From positions 14,694,001-14,758,000 of the forward strand of contig NC_088788.1 in the NCBI RefSeq assembly GCF_949628265.1: DNA of 64,000 nt. Reading direction: 5' to 3'. Below the pieces are notes generated by a model that searched no databases, was not told the origin of the DNA, and saw only the letters and a program-made list of their open reading frames with translations. Shown here piece by piece: positions 52,801 through 64,000 of the stretch (the first letter of the stretch is position 1; the number at the start of each line of letters is the position of its first letter). This stretch comes from Cloeon dipterum (lineage: Eukaryota > Arthropoda > Insecta > Ephemeroptera > Baetidae). Made by a program: the position numbers and the translations under genes.

Positions 52801-53806
52801 AGGTCCATTTCAGTGCTGAAGGTTTCCTTGGTAATGCTCTGATCGTCCACCCTCTCGATGTTGGCCAAATAATCTGTGATGGCGTCGGCAAATCTTGCTA
52901 GGCCTGCGCAATTAAAATTCAACTAAAAGACAATCATCTACAACAAATCATTACTGTAGGCGAAAGCCTGTTTGAGTTGGTCACTTCGGAGGCCACCCAT
53001 TTGGGGCAGTTGGGTTGTAAGGCAAGTTTTCATGTATGGCACCATCGCCAGCGGGTTGGCGGCTGCTAGAGATCCAAGAGTGTGGGTGACAAAGTAGTTG
53101 GGAGCAACTCCAGGCTGCACCTTTGCTGTCAAACCCTCCATCACCTTTAACAAAAAGTTGTATCACGGAGAGAGGGATTTAATTAGTTTGTCTTAGATTC
53201 AAAGTGATTCATTGCGGATCAGCAGAGCAACTATGCTTCACACCTCCCCACATTTAGAACACAACAGATAAAAATACAAAACATTTTTTTATATAACTCT
53301 TTGTCTTACTCGATTGCAAAAGTTTCTGCCGATGGCAACTAGCAATTGAGAGGCAGGCAGCTGCCAGTCAGGAATGAGCTCATTGGAATGTGTCATTTCT
53401 TGCACAGCCAAGTCCACCAGGGCAATGACGGTCGTGTCAGGATCCACCTGGTCTACGTTCAGGGCCCGGCATATTGATTCGGCCAGAGACAACAGCTGTG
53501 CTACTTCATTTGTTGGCATCTGGACAATTTTAATTAAATTAGTACAATCAATCTGGTGTAAACATAACTATCATTCACCTTCGGTTGGCTTTTTCTGAAC
53601 GTGCAGAGCGTTTGCAGAACCTCGTCAGGTTTGTTTTTAGCAATGTTTCGAAGGCAGAGAGCGACGTTGGCCCTGACCAGCTCATCCTTGTCGTTGATCT
53701 TTTCTGCCAAGGATCGCAAAACCCCTGAAAATCCAGACTTGCTATTCGAATTCATTTATGCTGCCGTTTAATACGCACCAAACATTTGGGTTTCCTTGCT
53801 CTGCAT
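46899..53806 (-). CDS. MROH1: Maestro HEAT-like repeat protein 1 (MROH1/HEATR7A)
   Basis: A long alpha-solenoid of HEAT repeats; in animals MROH1 has been tied to lysosome function and fission. Exons in transcript order: 53806-53779, 53724-53579, 53519-53310, 53144-52955, 52903-52749, 52694-52391, 52341-52163, 51336-50859, 50804-50536, 50475-50303, 50243-50093, 50041-49890, 49829-49541, 49479-49222, 49169-49001, 48945-48807, 48756-48603, 48549-48332, 48245-48111, 48044-47930, 47874-47731, 47673-47323, 47261-46899. The 23 exons total 4,770 bases, 1,589 residues (human about 1,640), in frame throughout. The first exon codes for only MQSKETQMF. The N-terminal region (VQPGVAPNYFVTHTLGSLA, MVPYMKT) is diagnostic. 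HEAT repeats recur to the C-terminus (DDPCPIVRATAAQSL). The least certain junction is the weak acceptor at 48,549. Confidence 0.93.
51337..52162 (-). other. Largest MROH1 intron, about 0.8 kb
   Basis: All other MROH1 introns I placed are under about 170 bp, so this one is expanded. It is AT-rich and holds the foldback element at 51,687-51,918. Reading frames inside it have no family likeness. Confidence 0.7.
51687..51918. mobile_element. Foldback/MITE-like element in MROH1 intron
   Basis: TAATTTTGAGCA at 51,709-51,720 pairs exactly with TGCTCAAAATTA at 51,885-51,896. Pairing extends outward over about 34 bp (TTAAAGG on one side, CCTTTTAA on the other) with a few mismatches, and inward over CACAAA-x-x-GAAC-type blocks. 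About 230 bp, no coding capacity; typical size and structure for a miniature inverted-repeat element. A clear target duplication was not identified. Confidence 0.6.
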
Positions 53807-55054
53807 TTTGCAATCTTCTAAATTTATCTTGCAGTAAAATCAGTCATAAAACGCAGATTCACAATAACAACACACTGTCAGGTGATGTGTCGAAAAATTC
53901 CTTATCTAATACGTGTCGTAAAAGAAGAAGACACCTTCGCATTTATATTAATACTGTTGCGTACAGTGTGCTCCTGCTCTACGGTTTCTTTTTTATGCCC
54001 AGACCTAGAGTCAAACCCATTTGTTTATGTTTGGATCCTCCAGAATCACATGACTTGAAACACCTGACCGGCGAGTGGCGACCTTGCCGAACTGTCAAAG
54101 TAGTTGCACATTGCCGGATAGATGGCGCATGGCATGATACTTCTGCCAAACGATAGACAATACGGTATTTTTTGTACTACGTATTTTTAAGAAGTATTAT
54201 TATTTATGAGAAGCGTTGAGTCGAGAACTTAATTTCGCTTTCAACGAAATCATTATTAATTTTTGTTCAAATCCAGAGAAAATTTTTGAATTATCCATTA
54301 TCCTCTCTATTAAATAAATTGAATGTTTTAATTATGGCTTCTCATTATATATAGTGTGCATCCTCATCCTTATGTTTTATTATTTACTATAGTGTTTAAA
54401 TAAGTTTACTAAGTTTTCATTCATTCATTAGAAGTACAGTCTTTTTAAACATGTTAAATCTTGAAATCATAAATCACTTATTTGAAAAATTAAAATAATT
54501 ATGTTTAGCAATAGAGAGCGCCTAAATGAAATTCAGAGAATTTATTGTTATAGGACGCGCGACTATAATAGCATTAATTTTCTGTGATGAATGAATTGCA
54601 TTTATAATATTTTTTCGATTTTTTCCTAATTATATAATTTTGATTGTAAGGGAAATGCGATGCGAATAAGAAATTTTAAAGCCCTTTTTCATTCTTAAAA
54701 TGTAATTATATTATTATAATTAGCTTTCACGATTTTGTGCATATTTTTCTCTACTCTAAATAATAGGTAACTTTGCCTCGCAATCAACAAAAGTGCTTTA
54801 GTCGCTTTAATTCACGTAAACACACGATTAGTATTTTTATCTCGCGCGCTTCATCAGTCCATTCCCCTCTCGCCAGCGCGTTTTTGATACTCAAAATGAG
54901 AGATGCCGAGGTGGAGAGGTGTATTATTATGCGTGCTGAAACATTAAAATAATGAAAGGCAAAGGGGGAAAGTTTTTGGGGCGAGAGAGCAGGTCGGAAT
55001 GCTGAATGCAGGAAAAATGTGACACGAGAGGGAATAATATTAATTAAGCTATGC

Positions 55055-55129
<75 letters not shown>

Positions 55130-56822
55130 ATGCTCGTTTTTTCATGCAAAAAACGCAGCGGAAGACCGCATAAAAAATTTCACACCGAGATCGCGTAACG
55201 CGCAAAGCGCCGCTGTCCCGCCACTCGGAGGGAGGACTCTTGTTCCACAACACAAAAGTTTTGTAAGTTGTAATACAAACATGTGTTCTTGCATATATTA
55301 AATGTTTCACAGACACCAGCAAAATGCAACCATGCTGGATTTTTGAAAAATAAAAACCACTATTATTCATTAAGTAATTTTGTTTACGTTTCTGCTCATT
55401 AGAAAACATAAAAATTCGAGCCTCATCAAAACCAAGCAAAAATTTAAGAAATTTTGCCATTGTAAAAATCAATGGAAATTCAAATATTCGTTTGGAAATA
55501 GGTTATTTGTTTGTTTTTAATATTTTTTCAGTTCTTAGTGGTCAAACATTATCGAATAATAGGGACAGTTCTAACGATTTACGAAGCTTTTGACATATCA
55601 GAATTATTCTTAAAAACTTTATATCGGTCATATTTTACTTTATTTCAGTGAATATGCTTACAGATAACAATTTACAAGAAAAATATATTTTGGAATTTAA
55701 AAAAAAAATCATTTTGGTTTGTTTTGGCTCTAAAACTTTTTTAAATTACGTCTAAAAAACTCTGGAAATTAATAAACACTCCTGAAGTCTTTTTGTTAAT
55801 CAAAGCTACGTGGTGTATTTAATCAAATATAAATATTTAAATTTAATTTTTACTTATTTAATTTTTTATATCAAATATCTCCAACTGTTAAATAACTTTT
55901 TGCGATTTTACCAGCAAAAATTGAAAATGAAGGGGCTTTATATCCTGAAAAGGTGAAAAACAACACGCGTTTGAATTAGGATAATATGTACTTTAGTGGA
56001 GGAACTCAACAAGCGCAAAACGGTCTCTCTGAGTAGTTTGAGTGGATAAATGGCGTGAATAAGTAAGACTTATTTTCCGTGGCTGTATACGACGATAAGA
56101 AATGAGCAACTTTTGTGTTTAGCCGTCACAACAGTACCACCCCTCGCCAGCAGCCCCTGTAATAAAACGGGCTGAACTAGCATTGACAGGTGGTGTTCTT
56201 TTCAAACAAAGCAGACAGCACGCACACACATGTCACAATCATAATTATCCTGTGACTAATATACATTATGCTTTCCGTTTTACTGGGATGCCAGTTGCTT
56301 TTGCTAAAATGATAAATTATTGCCACAATTTATCATGCACGTGTTGCAAAGAATAAACTTTGAACCCTTCAAAATGTGAGATTACAGAACAACATTTTGT
56401 ACTAAGGCGAGCGCTTGTTTTTCACTCAATAATTAGCAATAATTTTAAGTGCGGCGGCAGGCATGAAGTCGAGGCGAAATTCGCTTTCAGCAGCAATTGC
56501 AAGTAATGTGCGTTGTGCAGGGGTGCAAAATACACCCTCGTTTCGCTCATTTGGTGTGGAGAAATCGCTGCGCTTAGCATTAGTGCGCGATTTATCCTTG
56601 GTGGGACCCGCCGATAACGCAGAAACAGGAACAAGGGTGTCTTAGCGCGGGCGGCGGGCGGCGTTGGCGAGTCATGCGCGGCGCCGAAAGCAGGAGGCGG
56701 GCAGGAGATTCCTCCCCCAGCCCGGCAGGAGCGAGCGAGGAGCGCGGCGGCGTTTTCGGTGCAGTGCTCGAGCAGCTGCCGATGCGCTGAGACAGGCCCT
56801 CCGCGCCAGCCCTCAAGTGGAC
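53807..56822. other. Intergenic, about 3 kb
   Basis: Begins with the MROH1 upstream region. Mostly AT-rich, becoming strongly GC-rich after 56,640. Contains the compound microsatellite at 55,057. A frame at 53,758-54,156 has no family likeness and no splice support. Nothing else recognised. Confidence 0.5.
55057..55125. repeat. Compound (GT)n(GA)n microsatellite
   Basis: About 20 GT units run directly into about 14 GA units without interruption. Frames through it encode Val-Cys and Arg-Glu repeats and are artefacts. Confidence 0.95.
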
Positions 56823-56950
56823 ATGGAGAACTCGCTGACCGAGTCCGCACCCATGGCCGAGTTCGACAAGAGCCCGCAGGACGAGCTGGACGGCGGCCCC
56901 GACGACCTGCCGCCGCCTCCGGCCACCATCGGCGCCGCCGAGGACCAAAA
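56823..56950 (+). CDS. Possible first coding exon of an unidentified gene
   Basis: An ATG in good context (TGGACATGG) opens a GC-rich frame of 42 codons plus two bases, ending at AAAA|GTCAGT, an acceptable donor. The peptide is acidic and proline-rich: MENSLTESAPMAEF near the start and DDLPPPPATIGAAED near the end, a composition common at the N-terminus of regulatory proteins. The GC content is sharply above the flanks, as expected for a promoter-proximal exon. No continuing exon was found in the remaining 7 kb, so the gene would have a large intron and extend past the window, with the 403-residue minus-strand gene nested inside. This is tentative; I cannot name the protein. Confidence 0.35.
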
Positions 56951-59900
56951 GTCAGTCTGAATTTTTATTTTTGGGGCCGTTAATTTTGCTTATTTTGTCT
57001 CGGCTGCCCCGGCGGCTGCACTTACAGGGGGAGGGGGCGAGAATTACACACACACACACAACCCCGCGCTCCCGCTTTTCTATAACGGGCCATTAACTTT
57101 GTTACAATCGAGCCGACTTTATTTACTGCAAGCGTTTCGTTCGCGACTGGCTCTCTTTTTTCGAGACGATTTGCGCGTGGGAATCGTTGCTTTCTGGGCA
57201 AGGACACTCTTTTATTCAATAGCTGCGGGCTTCCGAGCTGGAAGGAGCGGGCTGGGAACGAGATTATTTCGTTTGCGAAGGCGTTGGATGAGGCACTGAA
57301 TGTACGAAATGCTTTTTAACGTTTCCACGATCCTTGAGAGGTATATAAAGACTTCATCCTCGTTCATTTCATAGTTATTTAATTAAACTCGACCAGTTTC
57401 CACGATCATCCTTTTATGGTTTTGGCTATTTAGTGATTCACGAGGATAAAACTGGAAGAACTTTCACAAATAGGCATTTAACCTTTTTCTATTAAAATAT
57501 AAAAAGTCATTATTATTAGAATTCGAGTAGGCGTGGGACTCGTTAAAATTTAATAGAAACCAGAAATGCAAATCAAACTAAAAATACAAATAAATTAGCT
57601 TGCAACAACGACTTGCGAGCGGTCCGTTCCTAATTATTTTTAATTCAATATTCCTTAGACAGCGGCTTGTGATTCTCCAAAACTAGTTTTATGGAAAACA
57701 AGGTTAGAAACTGAACGCTTCAAAAGGTTGCCTTTAAACGCACGCCTAAACCAAAATTCAATTAAACTACCCTGGTGTTCTGGACTAGATTGGTAGCATT
57801 CAACGCACATGTGTTTCCCATAGTATTAGCACCAGCACATGTGATTATAAAAAAAAACAGTAACCATATTTCATGACATGCAAAATTTAATCATTTCCGC
57901 AGCACTAATTGAATTTGATAGAAAGAAAACTGTGAGCATCTTGTGAGTCATGATGCAACTTGAAAATTAATTAACTTCCACTAAATAATTTTTTTAATTT
58001 TTGCGCAGCTATAAAAGTTAAAAAGTTTTTATTTAGCATTTTGCAGAAGTAACAAAATGGAAATAACTTTGACGATGCTGCACAGATGTGAATGAACTTT
58101 GGAAAAAAGAGCCATAATACTTTATGGTCTTGGACTCAAGCATGGTCCACCTCAGGTCCACCTGTAAATATTTTTATTTCGATTCTCTGCTCATCACATC
58201 CCGTCTCAATAACGGACTCCAGGTCACAATAACACCGCCGAGCGGATATCATGGGGCTCAAGTGGTCGTAGAAGAGGATAGGTGCAAAAATCAGAATGTG
58301 GCGTGTCGGCGCCGTTGCGCCTTTCAGCCCGTTGAGTTATTTTAGCATTTCGAGTCACTAAATTAACCACCTTTTTGCCATCGCTGGCATTAGGCAGCCA
58401 GTGCATGATCCCCAAAATGCGCAAATATCTTACATTGCCTTGACACTCCTAAGAATGTGAACCAAAGGGCTGGTTTTTAACCAGGTGCTTAAAGAACAAA
58501 ATTTTTTGCTATTGAGCTAAAAAACACTTGTTTTTATTTTGGTTCGTAAACAAAATAAATTTAAATCTTAGAGCAGGAGTCCTTTCTGTTCATTTTTAAG
58601 TCACATCTCCTCCATCGATTAGACATGTGAATGTCATGTCTGTGAAAGCTGAGCCTTTTACAACATTATGCAATATCTGTCATCTTTCCAAAAGAAAAAG
58701 CATCTAGTGCAGCAAAAAGCTCAGCGAGTTGATCGCACTCGTTTGGCCTTGGAGTGTTTGCGCTTTCAGCTTCGCGTTTGCAATTTGCCTGCCACTCGAC
58801 ACTCGACTGACATCCTAATCATTTTTTGATGGCAAATCCATACGGCATGTATTCAGCAGAGAAGCGTTTAATTCCGAAATTGATTCAGACGTGCGTGGAT
58901 CAGGTTCTATTCAGGAAGGGAAATTAATTGCGGCAGGGGGGAATCCATTAGATTTTGGGAAGTGCATCAGGTGCGCGGGCCATTTCCCGCCGCCCTTTTT
59001 GTGGCTGTCAATGTGCCGAGCGCGCGATATAATAAAGTGTGCACCACACATGTTTGCTTTTCTTTCCGCCCGCGTTTTATTTTCCACAACAGTGGTGGTG
59101 CAGGCTTGGTAGCAGCTCCGCTCCGCCGGCTTTTGGTCGATTGGACAGCAGCACTACTTGTAAATAATTGATCTTTCGACTGCTCTGCGCGCCGCAATTT
59201 ATGACAAGCTCCGGCGAGAATAATTTATCGAGCTCAAGAAAACCGAGGCTGAAGCCACCTGACAGTTGAATTGTGCAAGCTTTCGTTCAACGTCAGTTCA
59301 ATAGGCAATCAGGGCGGTGGAAATTTCTGGAAAGTATGATTGTTCCTGATAAGACAATTTATCATTATCAATTTTTAATTTACATTAATCGATCCTCCCG
59401 GCGCTATTTGCGGAACATAAGCTCTAGTTTTAACAATTGGAAGACCCGAATTTGATCGCAGACTCGAGATACATCTCTAATTATTTAACTTTTCGTGATA
59501 ATAACCCCGTGTAATGACTGTGCAACGTAATTAACATACAAATGAAAAAGGAAGTTGGCACACATTTTTTGAAGAGAAGCGTGTGCTCGCTGCTCAGTCG
59601 CGCCCAACGTGTTCCGCTTTAAACAAAACAGCTTTCCGAAAGAGAGATGTGTTCCTCAACAAATTAATAATTGCAGTCACGCCACCTAAAGTGTCGTCGT
59701 TTCGCTCTTATTTTTTTATCACTGCGCAGCGAGCGACAAACAAGTGAGTCCGTGAGTGGGTCGTCGGGGCGGCAGCACCCATCCACCCACCCACCCAGCC
59801 CTGAGAGACCGGGGGCACCGGCGGGTCGATAAAGCTGCGTGTATTGACTGGCTCACCTTTGACCCCGGAAGGACCGCGAGCGGCCCTTTCGAGTGCTTCT

Positions 59901-60265
59901 AGGCACCCTTTCTTTTACTTTTATAACCGGTCCGCGACTATAGGGGGTTGTTTGGGGGTGCGGGAGGCTCACCCGGCATTCAGTCTAAACAGGGGTGTGG
60001 TCCATGCGATCGTTACCGTGCTTGGAGCGAGCGAGAGGGATGCTGGATGGATGGATGGTGAACGTTCGCCTGCCCGTTTGGGCCGCACCCTCCCGCCCTT
60101 TTGCTCGTGCGTGCGATTTTGCCTCTTTCAAAATCAACCATGTGGGAGAATAAAGTTGGAAAGTGTTTTTGTTTCGAAATTCAGACCAAGAGTATTTTTG
60201 TTCAGCAAAGGGCTGGGATTGAAATAATACACAGAGAAGAAATTCTATCTGGAATTTTGCTTTAT
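56951..60265. other. No gene recognised; possible intron
   Basis: About 3.3 kb without coding signal. Contains a short CA repeat (57,046) and GC-rich stretches near 57,010 and 59,750-60,110. It would be intron if the exon at 56,823 is real. Confidence 0.4.
57046..57062. repeat. Short (AC)n microsatellite
   Basis: About eight AC units following a G-rich run; read directly. Confidence 0.8.
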
Positions 60266-60266
60266 T
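60261..60266 (-). terminator. Poly(A) signal overlapping the stop codon
   Basis: On the minus strand the stop and signal read TGAATAAA: the A of TGA is the first A of AATAAA. The 3' UTR would then be only about 20-30 bases. No second hexamer was needed or sought downstream. Confidence 0.6.
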
Positions 60267-61634
60267 CAGTCCATGTCCCTGAGCACCCTTTCGAATCGGC
60301 CAAACTCGTCCCTTCGGCTCTGCAGCCACATCATAGCGTCCCTTTCGTCAGGCGAGTACTCCGGCACAATGTATTCGCTTTTCTCGATTGAGGTGGATGC
60401 TGCTCCTCCCATCAGGGTCGGGTTGTGTTCAGGGGCGTCGTCCAGGGTCCACTGCTTTGGGTCCAGAAGGTACTTGAGCTCTTCTCTCATCACAAGCATC
60501 TTCTCGTCCTCACTAAGGTGCTTGCTCGTTGTTTCCGCCGAACTGATTGCAAAAAACATTTAGTTAGCACCAAAATTAAATTATTTCTAGTGTACTTACT
60601 TATCAGCAGTTAACTCTTTGGGGATGTCGAAACTCAAAACTTGGCTGTGATCTATAGTCAGGTTATCGACGCTAGACTCGGGCCCCATCACAGTGTAGGT
60701 GCATTTGTCGGTTTCGACGGCCTTGCCTTTCGTCTGGCCTTCTGTCATTTTAACGGTGCGCTTCTTGGTCACGGTGATCCCGTTGCCTTCCGTTTCGTAA
60801 GTGATGATAGCAACACCCCCTTCTGGTGCTTCTTGTCCATGGGGTACATCCGCACTCCTTTCAGAACGGTGCACCTGAGAGAAAAGGTGGTCAGTTGAGA
60901 CTTTCACTCGCTTAAAATCCTTACCACTTTGCCATCGTGATCCAAGACAGTGTCAAGGTTGTTTCTGAGCAGGTCAAAAGCTGATTTCTGCCCGTGATCC
61001 AAATTGTTATCAAGACTTGAAGATGGCTGCGGACACCTAGTTTCACTTGGCACTGTCTTGATGGGCGCATCGTGCACATTACTGAGTTTCGGGGGAACAG
61101 GTCGAGGGAAAGTAAGGTTCATGTCCCGGGCAGTGAGCTGATGATGGAGCACTTGAGGAACGTTGCTCTGGGGATTTTTTTGCTGCAGGTGGCCGCTGGT
61201 TTTTGTTTCGTAACCACTCAAGCTCTCCTGTGTTTTAAATTTAAAAAAAGTCAATTAATATGCACGTCAAAACGTACCTGCTGGTGTGCGTTTCTGTTGA
61301 TGACGTGATGGTGAGATTCGTCCAAGGAGAGAGTCGAAATGTTTGGCGGAAAATTGGGCTCGGCGAAGGCGGATGGATCCATGGCAAAGTCTGCGTTCTC
61401 CATGTCCGTCAAATCAGTTACCGAGTAAGTGGTGTTGGATTTTTTCAACACGAATGTGGCATTGTACGCATGCGAATTCTGTTGGTCGGGATTCGCGGAT
61501 GAACCTTGCAAATCGGTGGCGTTATCCAACGAGACAGATTCTTCCGGGACGAGGTTGACTTGCTGAAGACGATCCACGATGCCGTTCAGGTCATTCATGG
61601 TCTTGTCCATGTCCAAAAGCAGGCTTTGTTCCAT
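60266..61634 (-). CDS. Unrecognised 403-residue protein, four exons
   Basis: Exons in transcript order: 61634-61278, 61227-60925, 60874-60600, 60542-60266. Introns of 50-57 bases have clean borders and all phases agree, giving 403 residues, so coding status is well supported. I do not recognise the family. Residues 1-25 form a likely coiled coil (MEQSLLLDMDKTMNDLNGIV). Residues 26-220 are polar and apparently disordered, with a His-rich spot (DESHHH, about 106). Residues 240-300 look like a beta-rich segment (GVAIITYETEGNGITVTKKR), and the C-terminal 90 residues are charged and helical (EDEKMLVMREELKYLLDP, DAMMWLQSRRDEF). No signal peptide or membrane span, so probably cytosolic or nuclear. 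It may be nested in an intron of the gene opened at 56,823. Confidence 0.85.
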
Positions 61635-64000
61635 TCTTAAAGAATTTTGAGGAGAATTTCAGGAGGAATTCGTAAAGTGGACCGAACGGGATTTGAAAGT
61701 TCCAAGAATGAATGTATTGCAATAGAGTGTTAACTTTATCGATTGTTACAAAGAATTTTGCGAACAAAATAAAATGTCAACAATAAGAGCGGAAGGGTTA
61801 TGATTATATCTCTCAATTGTTATGAAATTATCATTATAACGATTTCCTGACAAAAAATTATAAATTAATAAAGATTATTAAAATTAAGGAATAAAAGCAA
61901 ATCTTAAGATTATTGTGGGCTTTTTAGTAAAAGCTCTCATTATGAAACATAATTGCCACTTTTAAAATAATTATAGCTGTTTATGTAGCAAACAAAAAGT
62001 GAAGTGCGAACTAATGTTAAAATCTTGCAATCAGCTCTCAGGTTCGTGTTGTTTGGAACCTCTAGAGCATTTACATGCTTCTCGCTTTTAATTTCAGCAG
62101 CATGTACCTTGAATTTTAGGTCCCGTTGCTACTGTTGCATCTTTTCACTGGAAGGATCTACAAAATTAAAGAATTAATTATTCCAGAAAAGCCTTGTGAG
62201 TCTCTGGCATTGCAGATTTTTAACTTAACTAATATTTTTTTGTCACGTTCACTTCTGATTTTGATTCAAATTAACTAGAAGTAGTTTGTAAAAGAGTTTA
62301 TTTTTATATTCACCTTCTACATAATTATAATCTGCCGAATTTTCAATCGCTATTGGGAACGCTTCGTTGCGATTGGCTCCTTGTTTATTTGTGTTGTAAA
62401 AAAGAAACCACAAGGCCTTATGGCAGATTCACTTCTGTTGTGATTGTTATATTGAATTATGACCTTTTATCGCCGCTTTAGAGCAACAAGCGGAGCACTC
62501 TCAAAACTTTTATGTTGCGCGGTGTGATATTTTGCCACGTGAAATTCCATTCCGTGACTCCGGTGCTGCAATAATTCACGCAAGCCGCAAAAAGCGGGCG
62601 ACTGGCTTGCTTACTTAAGCTAGGGTCACTTGCAATTTTAAAGGGCAGCTAGCGCGGCAAGTGCACGGAATTCCAAGCAACGGGTTTCAAGGTTGAGAAA
62701 CTGCACTCATGTGTCTCTATCACTTGCAAATCTCCCAATTATGTAAATTGAAGACAATGTCATGAGCTAAATTCGTGTTTGAGTCATGTTTAGTAAATTA
62801 TCATAACTGGGAAATTGCAAAATTCATAAAATTATTCAAAGAATCCCTTTTTTAATTTACGCACTATTTTTACCATTTTTTCTCGGGAAAGAATAAAAAC
62901 ACAATGTTTTATGTCAATATACCACTCAACGACTTATCACTGCCCTATGCAATCAGATGTGAGAGGAAGAAATCGCTTGCGCCGCTCCAATTGATCTGAC
63001 TCACGCTAAAGAGCAATTACTCTTGATTGCCACCGTAGACAATTTTGCTCTATTAGCTCCATGCTTTATTTGACTGGCTGTGTTGAAATTGCTCTCGTCG
63101 TCCGTGTCATAAGGAAACCCTCAGATTCTTGTCTGGAAATAGAATATTTTTAGTGTGAACAAACAAAATAAAATTGTGTTGGTTCTAAAACTTGATCACC
63201 AGCGCCGAATGACGCTGTGAAGACGACACGAGGAAAGGCGCTCGGGCGCACATGGTCTCGGCAAAAGTCGCGCTATAAAAAGCACGGAGAGCGTGTGTTT
63301 CATATTCATGCTTCGAGTCAATCATTATTCACTTCCTCCCCGTCTCGAGGGCCGTCGCTTTTTGTCAACTGTGACGCGGCTGGTCTCCTCTAAATTTTTG
63401 ATCTGCTTCTTAATTCACCAGAGAGCGGATTAGTTGTTTTTTTTTCGCCGGCGTGCCTTGCACCGAAAGGAAGGATTATACATTCAGGGCGAAATTATAA
63501 CACGCCGAGATAATCAATTCGGTGCCTGTTGAAAGCTCGCTTGGATCGAAGAGGGGTGAAAGATGAAAGTGCTCGCGCGGTAAATGCACTCACCCAGCTT
63601 TTCACGTGTCGTGAATCTTTAAAGCGCTGTGTTGCTGAGAGTAAAAAAGTTAAATTGGATCAAACTTGCCTTTAGTTGCGCTGATGCGATGGCAAATTGC
63701 CGACCGTCGCGTCGATTTAAGGAAGCTGCAAACTTGGATTGTGTTTGCTGAAAGGGAGGACTTTCACAAATTGCATTGCATTTGATGACACAAGTATTTG
63801 GAAAGAATAACCTGAGTGAAGCGATAGTTTGCGACCGCTTTGATGATTTAAAAATTTCAACTCCCACGCCAATATTAATTTTTACAAGTTCAGAAAAATA
63901 AATATAAATTTAGTAACTCTCTTTCGTCAGTTTCCTGTGCGCAGAACCATGAAACAATTTAACGATTATGTGCTGTTAATTAAAAAATCAGAAGTGTTGA
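61635..64000. other. No gene recognised at the right edge
   Basis: About 2.4 kb of AT-rich sequence with no coding signal I can support. The first part is the promoter region of the 403-residue gene. A TATA-type promoter candidate lies near 63,274. Confidence 0.5.
63274..63280 (+). promoter_or_regulatory. TATA box candidate
   Basis: TATAAAA in a GC-rich setting (GTCGCGC before, AGCACGG after), with TCATG and TCAATCATT initiator-like stretches about 30-50 bases downstream. It would drive a transcript to the right, whose exon is not identifiable before the window ends. Confidence 0.3.

Noticed and set aside
53724..53755. ATG at 53,755 as the MROH1 start
   Set aside because: The bases before 53,724 read as a splice acceptor (GGATTTTCAG), and a 28-base exon at 53,806-53,779 joins in frame to give a better N-terminus.
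54784..55472. Frames with His-Thr, Val-Cys and Ser-Leu repeats
   Set aside because: Artefacts of the GT/GA compound microsatellite.

Overview
This window is nuclear DNA of an arthropod, most probably an insect. The genes have many short introns with GT-AG borders, the proteins match animal families closely, and the main gene is a seven-repeat cadherin of the Drosophila E-cadherin (Shotgun) type. The species cannot be named from sequence alone; I saw no bacterial, viral or CRISPR-like content.

Layout. Positions 1-22,504 hold no gene I can support. They are AT-rich, with scattered CA repeats, and are probably the upstream region and/or very long first intron of the cadherin. From 22,505 to 33,102 (+) lie 15 exons of a DE-cadherin orthologue, complete except for the signal-peptide exon. 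Then follows a compact cluster: a GT17 (MGAT3-like) glycosyltransferase at 34,915-37,141 (-); DPAGT1/ALG7, the first enzyme of dolichol-linked N-glycan synthesis, at 39,157-40,783 (+); hydroxylysine kinase at 41,142-43,382 (-), with one intron that reads correctly only as GC-AG; a small 87-residue protein at 44,629-44,892 (+); TIPIN, a replication fork protection factor, at 45,505-46,712 (+); and the HEAT-repeat protein MROH1 at 46,899-53,806 (-), 23 exons. The right end holds a possible first coding exon at 56,823-56,950 (+), a four-exon, 403-residue protein of unknown family at 60,266-61,634 (-), and a TATA-type promoter candidate near 63,274.

The genes are mostly unrelated housekeeping loci lying side by side. 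Two (GT17 and DPAGT1) act in N-glycosylation, and the E-cadherin is a glycosylated client of that pathway, but I see no operon-like logic. Exon borders were derived by hand and checked for reading phase at every junction; seven multi-exon models close in frame.

No strong candidate for a wholly new system is visible. The best leads are the GC-AG intron, the altered acidic motif in the GT17 enzyme, two foldback (MITE-like) elements in introns, an E2F-like palindrome before TIPIN, and the unrecognised 403-residue gene whose stop codon overlaps its poly(A) signal.
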